Shown here: in pieces, positions 1 to 8,261 of the stretch
How the letters are laid out: each line of letters begins with the position of its first letter
How positions within the stretch are numbered: the stretch's first letter is position 1
Assembly: GCF_003667445.1 (NCBI RefSeq)
Contig: NZ_RCTF01000009.1
Location: forward strand, 62,001 to 126,000
Source of the DNA: Xanthobacter tagetidis
GTDB taxonomy: Bacteria; Pseudomonadota; Alphaproteobacteria; Rhizobiales; Xanthobacteraceae
Length of the DNA stretch: 64,000 nucleotides
Direction: 5' to 3'
Program-made: the position numbers and the translations under genes
The notes under the pieces: model-generated
Told to the model about the DNA's origin: nothing
Seen by the model: only the letters and a program-made list of their open reading frames with translations
Databases searched by the model: none

Positions 1-1367
1 CACGGGCTCTGGCGGTCGAGGGCGTCGGCCAAGCCGATCAGCCGCTCCTCGCTGCCGGCGCCGCCGATGAGCTGGATGCCGATGGGCAGGCCGCTCGCCG
101 ACGGCGCCGCAGGGACGCTGATGGCGGCAAAGCCCGCCAGATTGACGAAGGTCGTGAACACGGCCGAGGCCCGGGGCGAGGCGGCCTGTCCGTCGATCGT
201 CGCCGGGAAGGCGTCCTCGCGCGGCCAAGGCAGCGCCGCCGCGGTGGGCGTCAGCAGCAGGTCCAGCCCCTCGAACACCCCCATGAGGCTCCGCCGCATG
301 GCGTGCACGGCATCGAGCGCATCCAGATAATCGGTGGCCGCGAGCCCGAGGCCGGTTTCGGCCATGGCCGCGATAGGGGCGGTGACGCGGCCGCGCCAGT
401 CCGGGAACCGGCGCACCGTGCGCGCCACGCCGGCGGCGGCAAGGGTGCCGAAGAGCCGGTTGACCTCATCCGGATCGTAGGGTGCCGGGATCTCCCGCAC
501 CCGGTGGCCCAGGCTTTCAAGCCGGCGGATCGCCTGCTGGTAGCTGCGGCGCACCTCGCCGTCGAGCGGCCAGCCCGGCAGGTCGCAGAACGCGCCGATC
601 ACCTGCGGCGCGGCGGCATCCTGAGGCGGGGCAGGGGCGATGGGAGGGGCGATGGCAGGGGCGATGATCGCCATCACCGCCTGCACGTCGCCGGCCGTGC
701 GGGCGATGACGCCGATGGTCTGGAGATCGGAGGTCAAAGCGGGAAAGCCCGCCCCGCGCGCGATCCGCCCCACCGAGGCCTTGAGGCCGACGCATCCCGC
801 ATGGCTCGCCGGCCGCCGGGTGGAGCCGCCGGCATCGGTCGCGATCGCGATCGGCGCGATGCCGCCCGCGACGGCCGCCACCGCGCCGCCGCTGGAGCCG
901 CCGGGCGACAGGCGCGTATCCCAGGGATTGGCCGTCGATCCGAACACATCGTTGGTGGTGAAGCCGGCGAGCGACAGTTCGGGCGTATTGGTCTTGCCGA
1001 TGATGATCGCGCCCACGGCCCTGAGGCGCGCGACGGGCAGGTCGTCCTCCTCAGCCACATGGTCGGAGTAGAGCCGGCTGCCCCAGGTGGCGCGCAGCCC
1101 GCGCACGAACAGATTGTCCTTGACGGTGATCGGCACCCCGTCGAGGCCGGACAGGGGCGCCCCGCGCTGCCAGCGCGCGCGCGACTGCGCCGCCGCCGCC
1201 CGCGCGCCGTCCGCATCCAGGGTCACGACGGCATTGAGCGCGCCGTTCACCGCGTCGAGCCGGCCGAGGCAGCTTTCCAGCGCCGCGACCGGATCAGCCG
1301 TGCCCGCGGCGTAGGCCGCCGCGAGTTCCGCGGCGGAGAGGCGCCAGAGCACGCCGGCCGGGTTCAT
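1..1367 (-). CDS. amidase signature family protein, C-terminus cut by window edge
   Basis: Amidase of the GatA/amidase-signature family, hydrolysing a carboxamide by a Ser-cisSer-Lys triad. At least 455 codons are present; the end lies outside the window. The triad is readable: Lys83 in ITVKDNLFVRG, the Gly/Ser-rich stretch PGGSSGG with Ser158, and the nucleophile in TDAGGSTRRPA (Ser182). The start ATG (1367-1365) overlaps the stop of the upstream cyclase-family gene as ATGA, so the two are probably translationally coupled and work on related substrates. It could be a general amidase or a hydrolase such as allophanate or hydantoin-derived amide hydrolase; the sequence does not decide. Family call is secure, substrate unknown. 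Confidence 0.9.
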   Translation of the reverse strand, partial: MNPAGVLWRLSAAELAAAYAAGTADPVAALESCLGRLDAVNGALNAVVTLDADGARAAAAQSRARWQRGAPLSGLDGVPITVKDNLFVRGLRATWGSRLYSDHVAEEDDLPVARLRAVGAIIIGKTNTPELSLAGFTTNDVFGSTANPWDTRLSPGGSSGGAVAAVAGGIAPIAIATDAGGSTRRPASHAGCVGLKASVGRIARGAGFPALTSDLQTIGVIARTAGDVQAVMAIIAPAIAPPIAPAPPQDAAAPQVIGAFCDLPGWPLDGEVRRSYQQAIRRLESLGHRVREIPAPYDPDEVNRLFGTLAAAGVARTVRRFPDWRGRVTAPIAAMAETGLGLAATDYLDALDAVHAMRRSLMGVFEGLDLLLTPTAAALPWPREDAFPATIDGQAASPRASAVFTTFVNLAGFAAISVPAAPSASGLPIGIQLIGGAGSEERLIGLADALDRQSP

Positions 1368-2056
1368 TGACCGAGGATCGCGACCGCGCGGATCGGGCTG
1401 CCGGTGCCGCCGCGGATCTTCAGCGGAAAGCCGATGAAGCGGAAGCGCCCCTTGCCGATCAGCGCCTCCATGTTCACGAGGCCCTCCACATGGGTGAAGC
1501 CCATGTCGCGGCATACCATGTGGACCTCGAAATTGTTCTTGCCCGGCCGGCCGGGGCTCACCGCCTCGACGCCGAACATGGCGATCTTCTTCGCCCCCAG
1601 CCACTCGGCCGATTCCTTGGTCAGACCGGGGAAGTCGGTGAGATATCCGGGCGTGTCGTAGCAGCGGTTGTAGAAGTTCATGTGCAGCAGCACCATGTCG
1701 CGCGGCCCGATGGTCACGCCCGCAGCCTTCTCGGCCGCCTCCAGGTCGGCGATCGAGATGTCCGACTTCAGCTCCTTGTGCGAGAGGTCGAGGCACACCG
1801 CTTCGAGGTAGAAATCCTCCAGCGGCAGCTCGTGGATCGCCTTCGCGCCCGGGTCGGCGTTGAAGTGCACCGGCGCGTCCACGTGGGTGCCCGCATGGTC
1901 GCCGATGGCGAGCGACAGGGTCGCCGACGAGAACTTCACGCCCTCCGCCTCGCGGATCTCGTCATGGGTGCTGTAGGGCGTGATGACGATGGACGGATGG
2001 TTCAGGAGCCGCGGCATCTTGTGGTAGATTTCACGGCTGAGATCGATGAATTGCAT
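1364..2056 (-). CDS. cyclase/kynurenine-formamidase-like metal-dependent hydrolase
   Basis: A 230-residue protein of the cyclase family (PF04199), metal-dependent hydrolases that include bacterial kynurenine formamidase and isatin hydrolase. The metal-binding signature HxGTHxDxPxH is present as HAGTHVDAPVHF. I chose the ATG at 2056 because GGTGG precedes it at good spacing; a longer reading to 2113 adds 19 residues without family character. It overlaps the downstream amidase by four bases (ATGA). A cyclase next to an amidase suggests sequential opening and hydrolysis of an amide or cyclic compound. The substrate is inferred only at that level. Confidence 0.88.
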   Translation of the reverse strand: MQFIDLSREIYHKMPRLLNHPSIVITPYSTHDEIREAEGVKFSSATLSLAIGDHAGTHVDAPVHFNADPGAKAIHELPLEDFYLEAVCLDLSHKELKSDISIADLEAAEKAAGVTIGPRDMVLLHMNFYNRCYDTPGYLTDFPGLTKESAEWLGAKKIAMFGVEAVSPGRPGKNNFEVHMVCRDMGFTHVEGLVNMEALIGKGRFRFIGFPLKIRGGTGSPIRAVAILGQ

Positions 2057-2146
2057 GCGGCCACCTATTTGATTGCTGACGGCAATTAAATGGGAAAACC
2101 GCGAGCCGTGCAAGCACGGGCCGTCGGAGAATCTGGGGCAGGGGGC

Positions 2147-3349
2147 TCAGGCCGCGAGCAGGAATTCCGCTAGCGCGAAGATTTCGGCGGCACGCCGGTA
2201 TCCGGTCTGCGACACGTGGACCGGCGGCGGGACCTGGTTGACGCGGGAATACGTCTCGCCGAGCCCGTCACGCACGCCATCCGCATAGGCGCCCGCCTGC
2301 GGCACCGGCCCGGCGAGCGTGATCCGCTGCGGCGGCAGCACGCCGCTCGCCGGCGCCAGCTGGAGGCCGAGAGCCATTCCCGCATTGTGGAACAGGCTCG
2401 CCCAGGCGGGATCGCCGTCGTTGGCGCGGCGCACCGCATCGACGATCGCGCTCATCTCCTGACTGACGTCCTCGGCGCCCACGGGCGGCATGGCGTGCTT
2501 CACCGAGAGCTGGCGCAGCAGCGCATGGCCGGAGGCCAGGGTGGTGAGGCAGCCCACCGCGCCGCAGCCGCAGCGTTCGATGGAACCGGGCACCGGCGTG
2601 TGGCCCAGCAGGCGCTCGTCCTGCGTGCTGCGGTACGGCCGCCCGTCGATCATCACGCTGGTGCCGAGGCCGAGGGCGACGTGGATCAGCATCTCCACCG
2701 CCGGCTGGCCGACCTCGGGGTCCTTGCGCTGGTAGGCCTCGGCGCTGCTCAGCGCATTGCCGATGGTCTCCAGGCGCACCGGCATGCCCAGCGCCTGCTC
2801 CAGCGCGGGACCGACGGACAGCGCGGTGAGGGATCGGATGGAGGAGACGAGAACCGTGCCGCGCCCGTGGTCCACCGCTCCCGCGGTCACGAGGCCCATG
2901 CCCAGCACCCGCTCGCGCGGAAGTCGGGCCGAACGCAGGATCTTGCGCGCCTGCGCGGCGATGAAGCCGACCGCCGCCTGCCCGTCGAGATTGAGCACCT
3001 CGGCGAGCGGTTCGGTGCGGATCGCCTCGCCGGCGAGATTGACCAGGCTGAGGGTCTGTTCCGAGATGGCGAGGCAGGCGGAGAGCACATAGGCGCCGCC
3101 GGGATTGAGTTCGAGCCCGATATGGCGCCGCCCGGGCCGCGAGACGACGATCTCGCCCACCTCGCGAATCAGCCCCTGGTCGATCAGATCGCGGCTGATG
3201 CGCGAGACGGCGGCCTCGGTGAGATTGATGCGCTTGGCGATCTCCGAGCGCGAGATGCCCGACTGCCGCGCCACCTCGCGGACGATGTGCGTCCGGTTGT
3301 TGGAGCGGAGAATCTGGACACCGACCGGCTCCGGCCGTCGCTTGATCAT
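2147..3349 (-). CDS. ROK family transcriptional regulator
   Basis: A 400-residue ROK (repressor, ORF, kinase) protein. The N-terminal winged helix-turn-helix covers roughly residues 15-75, with SRSEIAKRINLTEAAVSRI as the recognition region. The C-terminal ROK fold carries the zinc motif CGCGAVGCL. The usual kinase phosphate motif DxGxT is not evident at the start of the ROK fold, so this is a regulator and not a sugar kinase. ATG 3349 was chosen because GAGG lies just upstream; an upstream extension to 3451 looks non-coding. It sits between the Ldh2-family gene and the cyclase/amidase pair, all on the minus strand, and probably controls this catabolic block through a sugar-like effector. Confidence 0.88.
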   Translation of the reverse strand: MIKRRPEPVGVQILRSNNRTHIVREVARQSGISRSEIAKRINLTEAAVSRISRDLIDQGLIREVGEIVVSRPGRRHIGLELNPGGAYVLSACLAISEQTLSLVNLAGEAIRTEPLAEVLNLDGQAAVGFIAAQARKILRSARLPRERVLGMGLVTAGAVDHGRGTVLVSSIRSLTALSVGPALEQALGMPVRLETIGNALSSAEAYQRKDPEVGQPAVEMLIHVALGLGTSVMIDGRPYRSTQDERLLGHTPVPGSIERCGCGAVGCLTTLASGHALLRQLSVKHAMPPVGAEDVSQEMSAIVDAVRRANDGDPAWASLFHNAGMALGLQLAPASGVLPPQRITLAGPVPQAGAYADGVRDGLGETYSRVNQVPPPVHVSQTGYRRAAEIFALAEFLLAA

Positions 3350-3583
3350 CGAGACCTCGATTTCGGCTGCGTCTGCCAAGCCCCCGCCCGCGTGAATTTG
3401 GCGCGATCCGAGGGTCCAGTGCAAATGCCCGACGAGGCACCGTTCTGACAAGCGAAACAGGCAGAGGCCGGCATCCGCTCTGTGGGCTGCGGCCGTCGGC
3501 TGGCGAACGGCGGAAGAGCTACCGCCGGTGCAATCCTGCTGATCGAGGGGCGGCGCAACCGGGGCCGGCGCGCCGGGCCTGTA
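3350..3583. other. intergenic gap, no feature recognised
   Basis: This 234-bp gap lies between the stop of the Ldh2-family gene and the start of the ROK regulator, both on the minus strand. It is long enough to hold a separate promoter for the ROK gene. I see no clear hairpin with a T-tract and no RNA gene in it. Confidence 0.3.
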
Positions 3584-4657
3584 TCATGCCACCGGCTGGA
3601 ACGTCGGGAGCCCGAACCTGTCGGCCCAGGTATCAAGTCCTTCCGCTGCGGCAGGGGAAAGCGGAACGCCATGGGCCAGCGCATCCCGGCGCAGGTCCAT
3701 CGCCCGGTCGCCCGGAACGCGCACGGCATCGTGCCCCGGCAGGGGCTTCGCGGCACGGCAGGCATCCACCAGGAAGTCGGACTGGCGCTCGAAGGCTTCG
3801 AGCCCCGCGAAGGCCTCGGGGTCGATCACCTGGATGAACACCGAAAGACTGGTGCCTTTCGGGGCGTCCGCGCGGCCGTACCCGGGCAGGCCCTGGGACA
3901 GCGCTTCCGCGATCAGGGCCCACGCATAGCCCTTGTGCCCATGGTCGAGACCGCCGGCCGGCAGCAGCGTTCCGGCCCGCTCCAGCACCGCATTCGGATC
4001 GTCCGTAGGCCGCCCGTCCGCCTCGATGGCCCAGGGCTGCGGAAAGCGCCCCCCCGCCTTCGCGGTCTGCTTTGCCGCATTGATGGTGGTGATGGAGGCG
4101 CTGACGTCGATGAGGATGGGGTCGGCGCTGGTCGGCACCCCGGCAGCGAAGGGGTTGGGCGTCAGAACGGCCTGTGCCGCGCCGAATGGGGCCACGCCCC
4201 TGACAGAGGGCACCGAGGAGGCGATCTGGATCATGCACCCCTGTTCGGTCGCCTGCCTCAGATAGGCGGACAGGGCGCCGATATGGTGGCTATCGGAGAT
4301 GGCGACCGTGGCGATACCATGCTGGCGGACACGCTCCAAGGCGAGGCCCACGGCCTGACGCACCAGCCACGGACCCGGCAGCCGGCGGCCGCGCCAGGTG
4401 ATGCATCCGCCGCGGTCGGAAACCACGTCCGGAGCGCCGGACAGAGCCATCGCACCGCTCGTGGCGGCCTCAAGGTAGAACGGCGCCAGCGCCACGCCGT
4501 GGGTGCGCCGCCCCATGGTATCGGCCTCGACGAGAATCTCCGCGACCGCGTCGGCCTTCTCCGCTTCCATGGCGGCAGCCTTGAAGATGGCCGAGACGCC
4601 CGCGATCAGCGTGGCGACGTCGTAGCGGCGGCCCGAATCTGCGGTGCCCGATGTCAT
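3584..4657 (-). CDS. Ldh2-family (malate/L-lactate/sulfolactate type) dehydrogenase
   Basis: A 357-residue NAD(P)-dependent 2-hydroxyacid dehydrogenase of the Ldh_2 family (PF02615), unrelated in fold to classical lactate dehydrogenase. Family marks are the SDSHHIGALSAYLRQA stretch (about residues 121-136), VLTPNPFAAGVPT, and DHGHKGYAWALIAEALS. Members oxidise malate, lactate, ureidoglycolate, 2,3-diketogulonate or (R)-sulfolactate. The ATG directly abuts the sulfatase stop (TGAATG), so the two are almost certainly coupled. Next to a sulfatase, the product of desulfation may be a hydroxyacid that this enzyme oxidises. That link is inference. Confidence 0.88.
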   Translation of the reverse strand: MTSGTADSGRRYDVATLIAGVSAIFKAAAMEAEKADAVAEILVEADTMGRRTHGVALAPFYLEAATSGAMALSGAPDVVSDRGGCITWRGRRLPGPWLVRQAVGLALERVRQHGIATVAISDSHHIGALSAYLRQATEQGCMIQIASSVPSVRGVAPFGAAQAVLTPNPFAAGVPTSADPILIDVSASITTINAAKQTAKAGGRFPQPWAIEADGRPTDDPNAVLERAGTLLPAGGLDHGHKGYAWALIAEALSQGLPGYGRADAPKGTSLSVFIQVIDPEAFAGLEAFERQSDFLVDACRAAKPLPGHDAVRVPGDRAMDLRRDALAHGVPLSPAAAEGLDTWADRFGLPTFQPVA

Positions 4658-6847
4658 TCAGTCCTCCGAGAACGCAGTCAGAGCGCCGCGGCGATCGCGC
4701 GCGGTTTCCGAGACGATGGTGAGCGAGGCGCGTATCAGCTCGCCTCCCGTGATGGCGAACGGTGCCTTGTACGCGGTGCTGACCGGATGGCCTGCATCGC
4801 GCCCGCAGGAGAGCCCGGCGGTCATGCCATGGGTCGGCCACGCCTTGAGCGACGTGCCCCGCGCGGTGCCGAGGCCGTCGCCCGAAAGCGTCAGGTCCAG
4901 TCCGCCATCCCCCGTGCGATCGAAGCAGGCGAGGATGCGTCCCCGGCCGGTGCGGGCATCGTCCTTGATGGCGACGCGGACCCGCTCGTCCTGCGAGAAG
5001 ACGTATTCGACGACGAATTCCCCGTCCTGCGCGTAGAGGACGAGGCCGCCGAAGCCGCTTCCCCATGCCAGGATGACGCCGTTCAGGGCCGGCGCGGTCT
5101 TCTCGAACGTCGCCTCGATGGCGAAGCTGCGGCCGGTCACGTCCGGCGCCATGAGTCGGTCGATGCGGGCCATGTCCGGGAAATAGTCGTACCGGTCCCG
5201 CGCCTGGTCGCGGATCCGCTCGGCAGCCCGTTCCCATTCCCGGTCATCGAGCGGCAGAACGGAATATCTCTCCGCCTCCCGCAGCCAAAGCCGCGTCAGG
5301 CTGTCGAGGCGTTCGGGCTGTTCGGCGGCAAGATCACGGGCCTCCGAGAAGTCGGCGTCCAGATGGTAGAGCTCCCACCGGTCGCTCTCGGTGGGCGTGC
5401 CCTTCGTGTGGCGCGTCACCGCCTTCCAGCCCTGGTGCCACACGGCGCGGTCGCCGAGCAGCTCGAAATACTGCGTCTCGCGCGTGGTCGGCGCTTCGGC
5501 CGCAGCGAAGCTGTAGGCCATGCTGACGCCGTGGAGCGGCTGCTGCTCGATGCCGGCGAGCGTGCCGGGGGGGTCGATCCCCAACAGCTCGTAAATGGTC
5601 GGCGCGACGTCGATGACGTGGTGGAACTGGCCGCGCATGCCCTTCGCGCCCACGCCATCGGCGGCGATGCCCTTGGGCCAGCGCACCAGAAGCGGTGCGC
5701 GCACGCCCCCGCCATGGGTGTCCTTCTTGTACCATTTGAGCGGCGTATTGCTGACCTGCGCCCAGCCGGTCGGATAGTGGTTGTACGCGTCCGGGCCGCC
5801 GATCTTGTCGATATGGGCGAGCGCGCGCGCCGGCTCGTCCAGCTCGTAGACCATGTGCTTGCGCAGGTTGATGGCCCCGGTCGCGCCGCCTTCCGGGCTC
5901 GCGCCATTGTCGGACAGCAGCACCACGATGGTGTCGTCAAGAAGCTCCAGACGCTCCAGGTAGTCCAGCAACCGGCCGATATGCTGGTCGGTATGGGTCA
6001 TGAAGCCGGCATAGGCTTCCTGCAGGCGAGTGCTGAGCCGAACGACCGCGTCATCCTTCTGGACATCATCCCACGCCGCGACGTCGTCGTTGCGCGGGGC
6101 AAGCTCGGTGTCGGGCGGCACGATGCCGCGTTCGATCTGGCGGGCCAGGCGGTCGCGCCGGACCTCGTCCCAGCCGTGATCGTAGCGTCCCTTGAACGCA
6201 TCGATGAAGCGCGCCGGCGCCTGGTGGGGCCAATGACACGCGCCCAGCGCCAGATAGAGCATGAACGGACGATCGGGCGCGCTGGTGTGGTGATCCCGGA
6301 TCATGGCGATGGAGCGATCCACCAGATCCTCGGTCAGGTGGTAGCCTTCAGGGGGATTGAGGTGGATCGGATGGTTGTCCACATAGAGTTCGGGATAGTA
6401 TTGATCGGCGAGCGCGCCGTGAAATCCATACCAGCGGTTGAAGCCCTTGCCCAAAGGCCAGTTGTTGAACGGTCCCGAGGCGCCGTATTCCTCGGTGCCG
6501 GCCAGGTGCCACTTGCCCACGGCCATGGTGTTGTAGCCGGAAAGCCGCAGCACCTCGGGCAGGGTTCCGGCGCTCGGATAGATCCGCCCGTCATAGCCGG
6601 GCTCGCCATTGGCCCACTCGGCGATGATGCCGACGCCGACGGAATGCGCGTTTCGACCGGTCAGCAGACACGCCCGCGTGGGCGAGCACATCGCCGTGAC
6701 GTGGAAGTTGTTGTACAGCAACCCCTCGGCAGCGATCCGGTCGATGTGCGGCGTCGGAATCTCGGAGCCGTAGCAGCCGAGATCGGAGAAGCCGACATCG
6801 TCCAGAACGATGAACAGCACGTTGGGGCGGGTCTTTCGGTCGGTCAT
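4658..6847 (-). CDS. type I sulfatase (arylsulfatase family)
   Basis: A 729-residue sulfatase. The formylglycine signature C-x-P-x-R is present as CSPTRACLLTGRN near residue 50, and the metal-binding N-terminus NVLFIVLDDVGFSDLGCYG is intact. LLSDNGASPEGG and the KWHLAGTEEYG segment are further sulfatase marks. About 200 C-terminal residues form an extra domain, as in long bacterial arylsulfatases. ATG 6847 was chosen because the family starts right at the metal site; 59 upstream codons look like readthrough. No signal peptide is visible, so it should act in the cytoplasm. It is followed without gap by the Ldh2-family gene and preceded 19 bp upstream by the Bug-type binding-protein gene. Cys-type maturation needs a formylglycine-generating enzyme, not seen here. 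Confidence 0.93.
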   Translation of the reverse strand: MTDRKTRPNVLFIVLDDVGFSDLGCYGSEIPTPHIDRIAAEGLLYNNFHVTAMCSPTRACLLTGRNAHSVGVGIIAEWANGEPGYDGRIYPSAGTLPEVLRLSGYNTMAVGKWHLAGTEEYGASGPFNNWPLGKGFNRWYGFHGALADQYYPELYVDNHPIHLNPPEGYHLTEDLVDRSIAMIRDHHTSAPDRPFMLYLALGACHWPHQAPARFIDAFKGRYDHGWDEVRRDRLARQIERGIVPPDTELAPRNDDVAAWDDVQKDDAVVRLSTRLQEAYAGFMTHTDQHIGRLLDYLERLELLDDTIVVLLSDNGASPEGGATGAINLRKHMVYELDEPARALAHIDKIGGPDAYNHYPTGWAQVSNTPLKWYKKDTHGGGVRAPLLVRWPKGIAADGVGAKGMRGQFHHVIDVAPTIYELLGIDPPGTLAGIEQQPLHGVSMAYSFAAAEAPTTRETQYFELLGDRAVWHQGWKAVTRHTKGTPTESDRWELYHLDADFSEARDLAAEQPERLDSLTRLWLREAERYSVLPLDDREWERAAERIRDQARDRYDYFPDMARIDRLMAPDVTGRSFAIEATFEKTAPALNGVILAWGSGFGGLVLYAQDGEFVVEYVFSQDERVRVAIKDDARTGRGRILACFDRTGDGGLDLTLSGDGLGTARGTSLKAWPTHGMTAGLSCGRDAGHPVSTAYKAPFAITGGELIRASLTIVSETARDRRGALTAFSED

Positions 6848-6866
6848 TTCAAGCGCCGCGTTGGGT

Positions 6867-7877
6867 TCAGTTCTTCTCGAGGCCGGCCTTGGCGACCAGC
6901 GCCGGCCATTGGGCGATTTCGTTCTTGATGTGGCTCGCGAAAGCCTCCGGCCCGTTCGGCGGATAGGGAACCGCCCCGATATTGCGGATCTTGCCCTGGA
7001 GGTCCTGTCCCGCCAGCGCATCATGCAGCGCGCCGCGCGCCTTGGCGAGGATCGGTGCCGGGGTCTTGGCGGGGGCGAACAGGCCGAACCAGGGGACGAC
7101 GTTCACGTCCGGGTAGCCGGCTTCCGCGATGGTCGGCACGTCGGGCAATGCGGTCAGGCGGCTGGGCGCAACCACGGCCAAGGCGCGCAGCGTGCCATTG
7201 GCCACATACTGGCCAACCAGCGAACTGCTGATCATCATCGCCTGGACGCGTCCCGCCAGGAGATCCACGATCGCCGGCGGCTGGCCCTTGTAGACGATGC
7301 CCATGATGTCGAGGCCGGCCACCTGCTTCAGCATCTCCATGCCGAGATGGTTCGAAGAGCCGTTGCCCGGATTGGCGTAGTTGAATTCGCCGGGCTTGGA
7401 TTTCACCAGCGCGACGAATTCCTTGACCGTCTTGGCCGGCACGCTGGCGGGAACGACCAGGACATTCGGGCTGCTGGCGATCATCTGCAACGGTGCGAAG
7501 TCCGCGACGGGATCGAAACCCGGATTGCGCGACAATGCGGGGCTGACCGTGAAGGGAACCGACGCGAACAACCATGTATAGCCGTCCGGCTCCGCGCGGG
7601 CAACAAAGCGCGTTCCGATCATATGGTCGGCACCCGGACGCGGCTCGGTGACGATAGGAGTCTTCAGGACCGGCGAGAGCACGTCGCCCACTGCGCGCGA
7701 CAGAAGGTCGATGATGCCTCCAGCGGCGACCGGCACGATGATGGTGATCGGGCGGTTCGGCCAGCCATCGGCTCCTTGAGCAAAGGCCGCGGTGCCGGAA
7801 AGCAGACCCGCCGCACCCGCCGCGCCGGTGGTGAGCGCAGCCTTCAGAATGCTGCGTCGGCTCAGGTTTCCGTCCAT
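6867..7877 (-). CDS. Bug-family (TctC-like) solute-binding protein with Tat signal
   Basis: A 336-residue periplasmic binding protein of the tripartite tricarboxylate transporter (TctC/Bug) family, which binds small carboxylates. The first residues carry a twin-arginine motif (SRRSILKA) followed by a hydrophobic stretch ending in AAFAQ, so export by Tat is likely. The mature start WPNRPITIIVPVAAGG is typical of the family. ATG 7877 is preceded by GAGGAGG, a strong ribosome-binding site; a longer frame to 8171 runs through the promoter region. No TctA or TctB gene lies in the window, so it is an orphan binding protein, as is common for Bug proteins. It is probably the first gene of the sulfatase/Ldh2 transcription unit. 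Confidence 0.92.
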   Translation of the reverse strand: MDGNLSRRSILKAALTTGAAGAAGLLSGTAAFAQGADGWPNRPITIIVPVAAGGIIDLLSRAVGDVLSPVLKTPIVTEPRPGADHMIGTRFVARAEPDGYTWLFASVPFTVSPALSRNPGFDPVADFAPLQMIASSPNVLVVPASVPAKTVKEFVALVKSKPGEFNYANPGNGSSNHLGMEMLKQVAGLDIMGIVYKGQPPAIVDLLAGRVQAMMISSSLVGQYVANGTLRALAVVAPSRLTALPDVPTIAEAGYPDVNVVPWFGLFAPAKTPAPILAKARGALHDALAGQDLQGKIRNIGAVPYPPNGPEAFASHIKNEIAQWPALVAKAGLEKN

Positions 7878-8261
7878 GGTTTCCTCCTCGTTTGCTTTTG
7901 TCGTTATCGCCGGGCCGGCGGGATTATCACGGGATGTCCACGCATACGGACCCGCCCCGTGGCAGGGCAATCCAGCCACCCGGACGAGCCGCAGGCGTCC
8001 CACGCCGTTGAACGCTGCCGGCGATCCTGCTTGCGCGAAGCGCTCGGCGTCAATCAGATTTTTGCTCATAATGCGCATCAGTTGGGAGCTGATGCGAGAA
8101 TTATGATTGATATGCGCAAATCTGGCTGAGACAGCCGCTCGAAATTCAGCTAATTTGCGCATAGTACGCACGATGGGGCTTCCGCAGCCTGGGCCGGCCT
8201 GGCCTTCGGCCGGTGGCGAAGCCAGGTCCGCCCGGGTTCAAGCGGGCGCATCGGTGGCAGG
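7878..8261. promoter_or_regulatory. divergent promoter region with operator-like inverted repeats
   Basis: This 384-bp gap separates the Bug/sulfatase unit (minus) from the acid-sugar-kinase unit (plus). Its 8050-8165 part is AT-richer and holds two inverted repeats. One is CGCATCAG at 8074-8081 facing CTGATGCG at 8089-8096, a perfect 8-bp arm with a 7-bp spacer. The other is TATGCGCAAAT at 8111-8121 facing ATTTGCGCATA at 8153-8163, a perfect 11-bp arm with a 31-bp spacer. The core TGCGCAT occurs near 8072, 8112 and 8157. Arms of this kind are expected for a dimeric regulator binding at two sites. The local ROK or DeoR protein is the natural candidate, but binding is not shown. Confidence 0.6.

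Noticed and set aside
3482..6928. 1148-codon plus-strand frame opposite the sulfatase and Ldh2 genes
   Set aside because: It is antisense to two clearly recognised enzymes and shows no domain.
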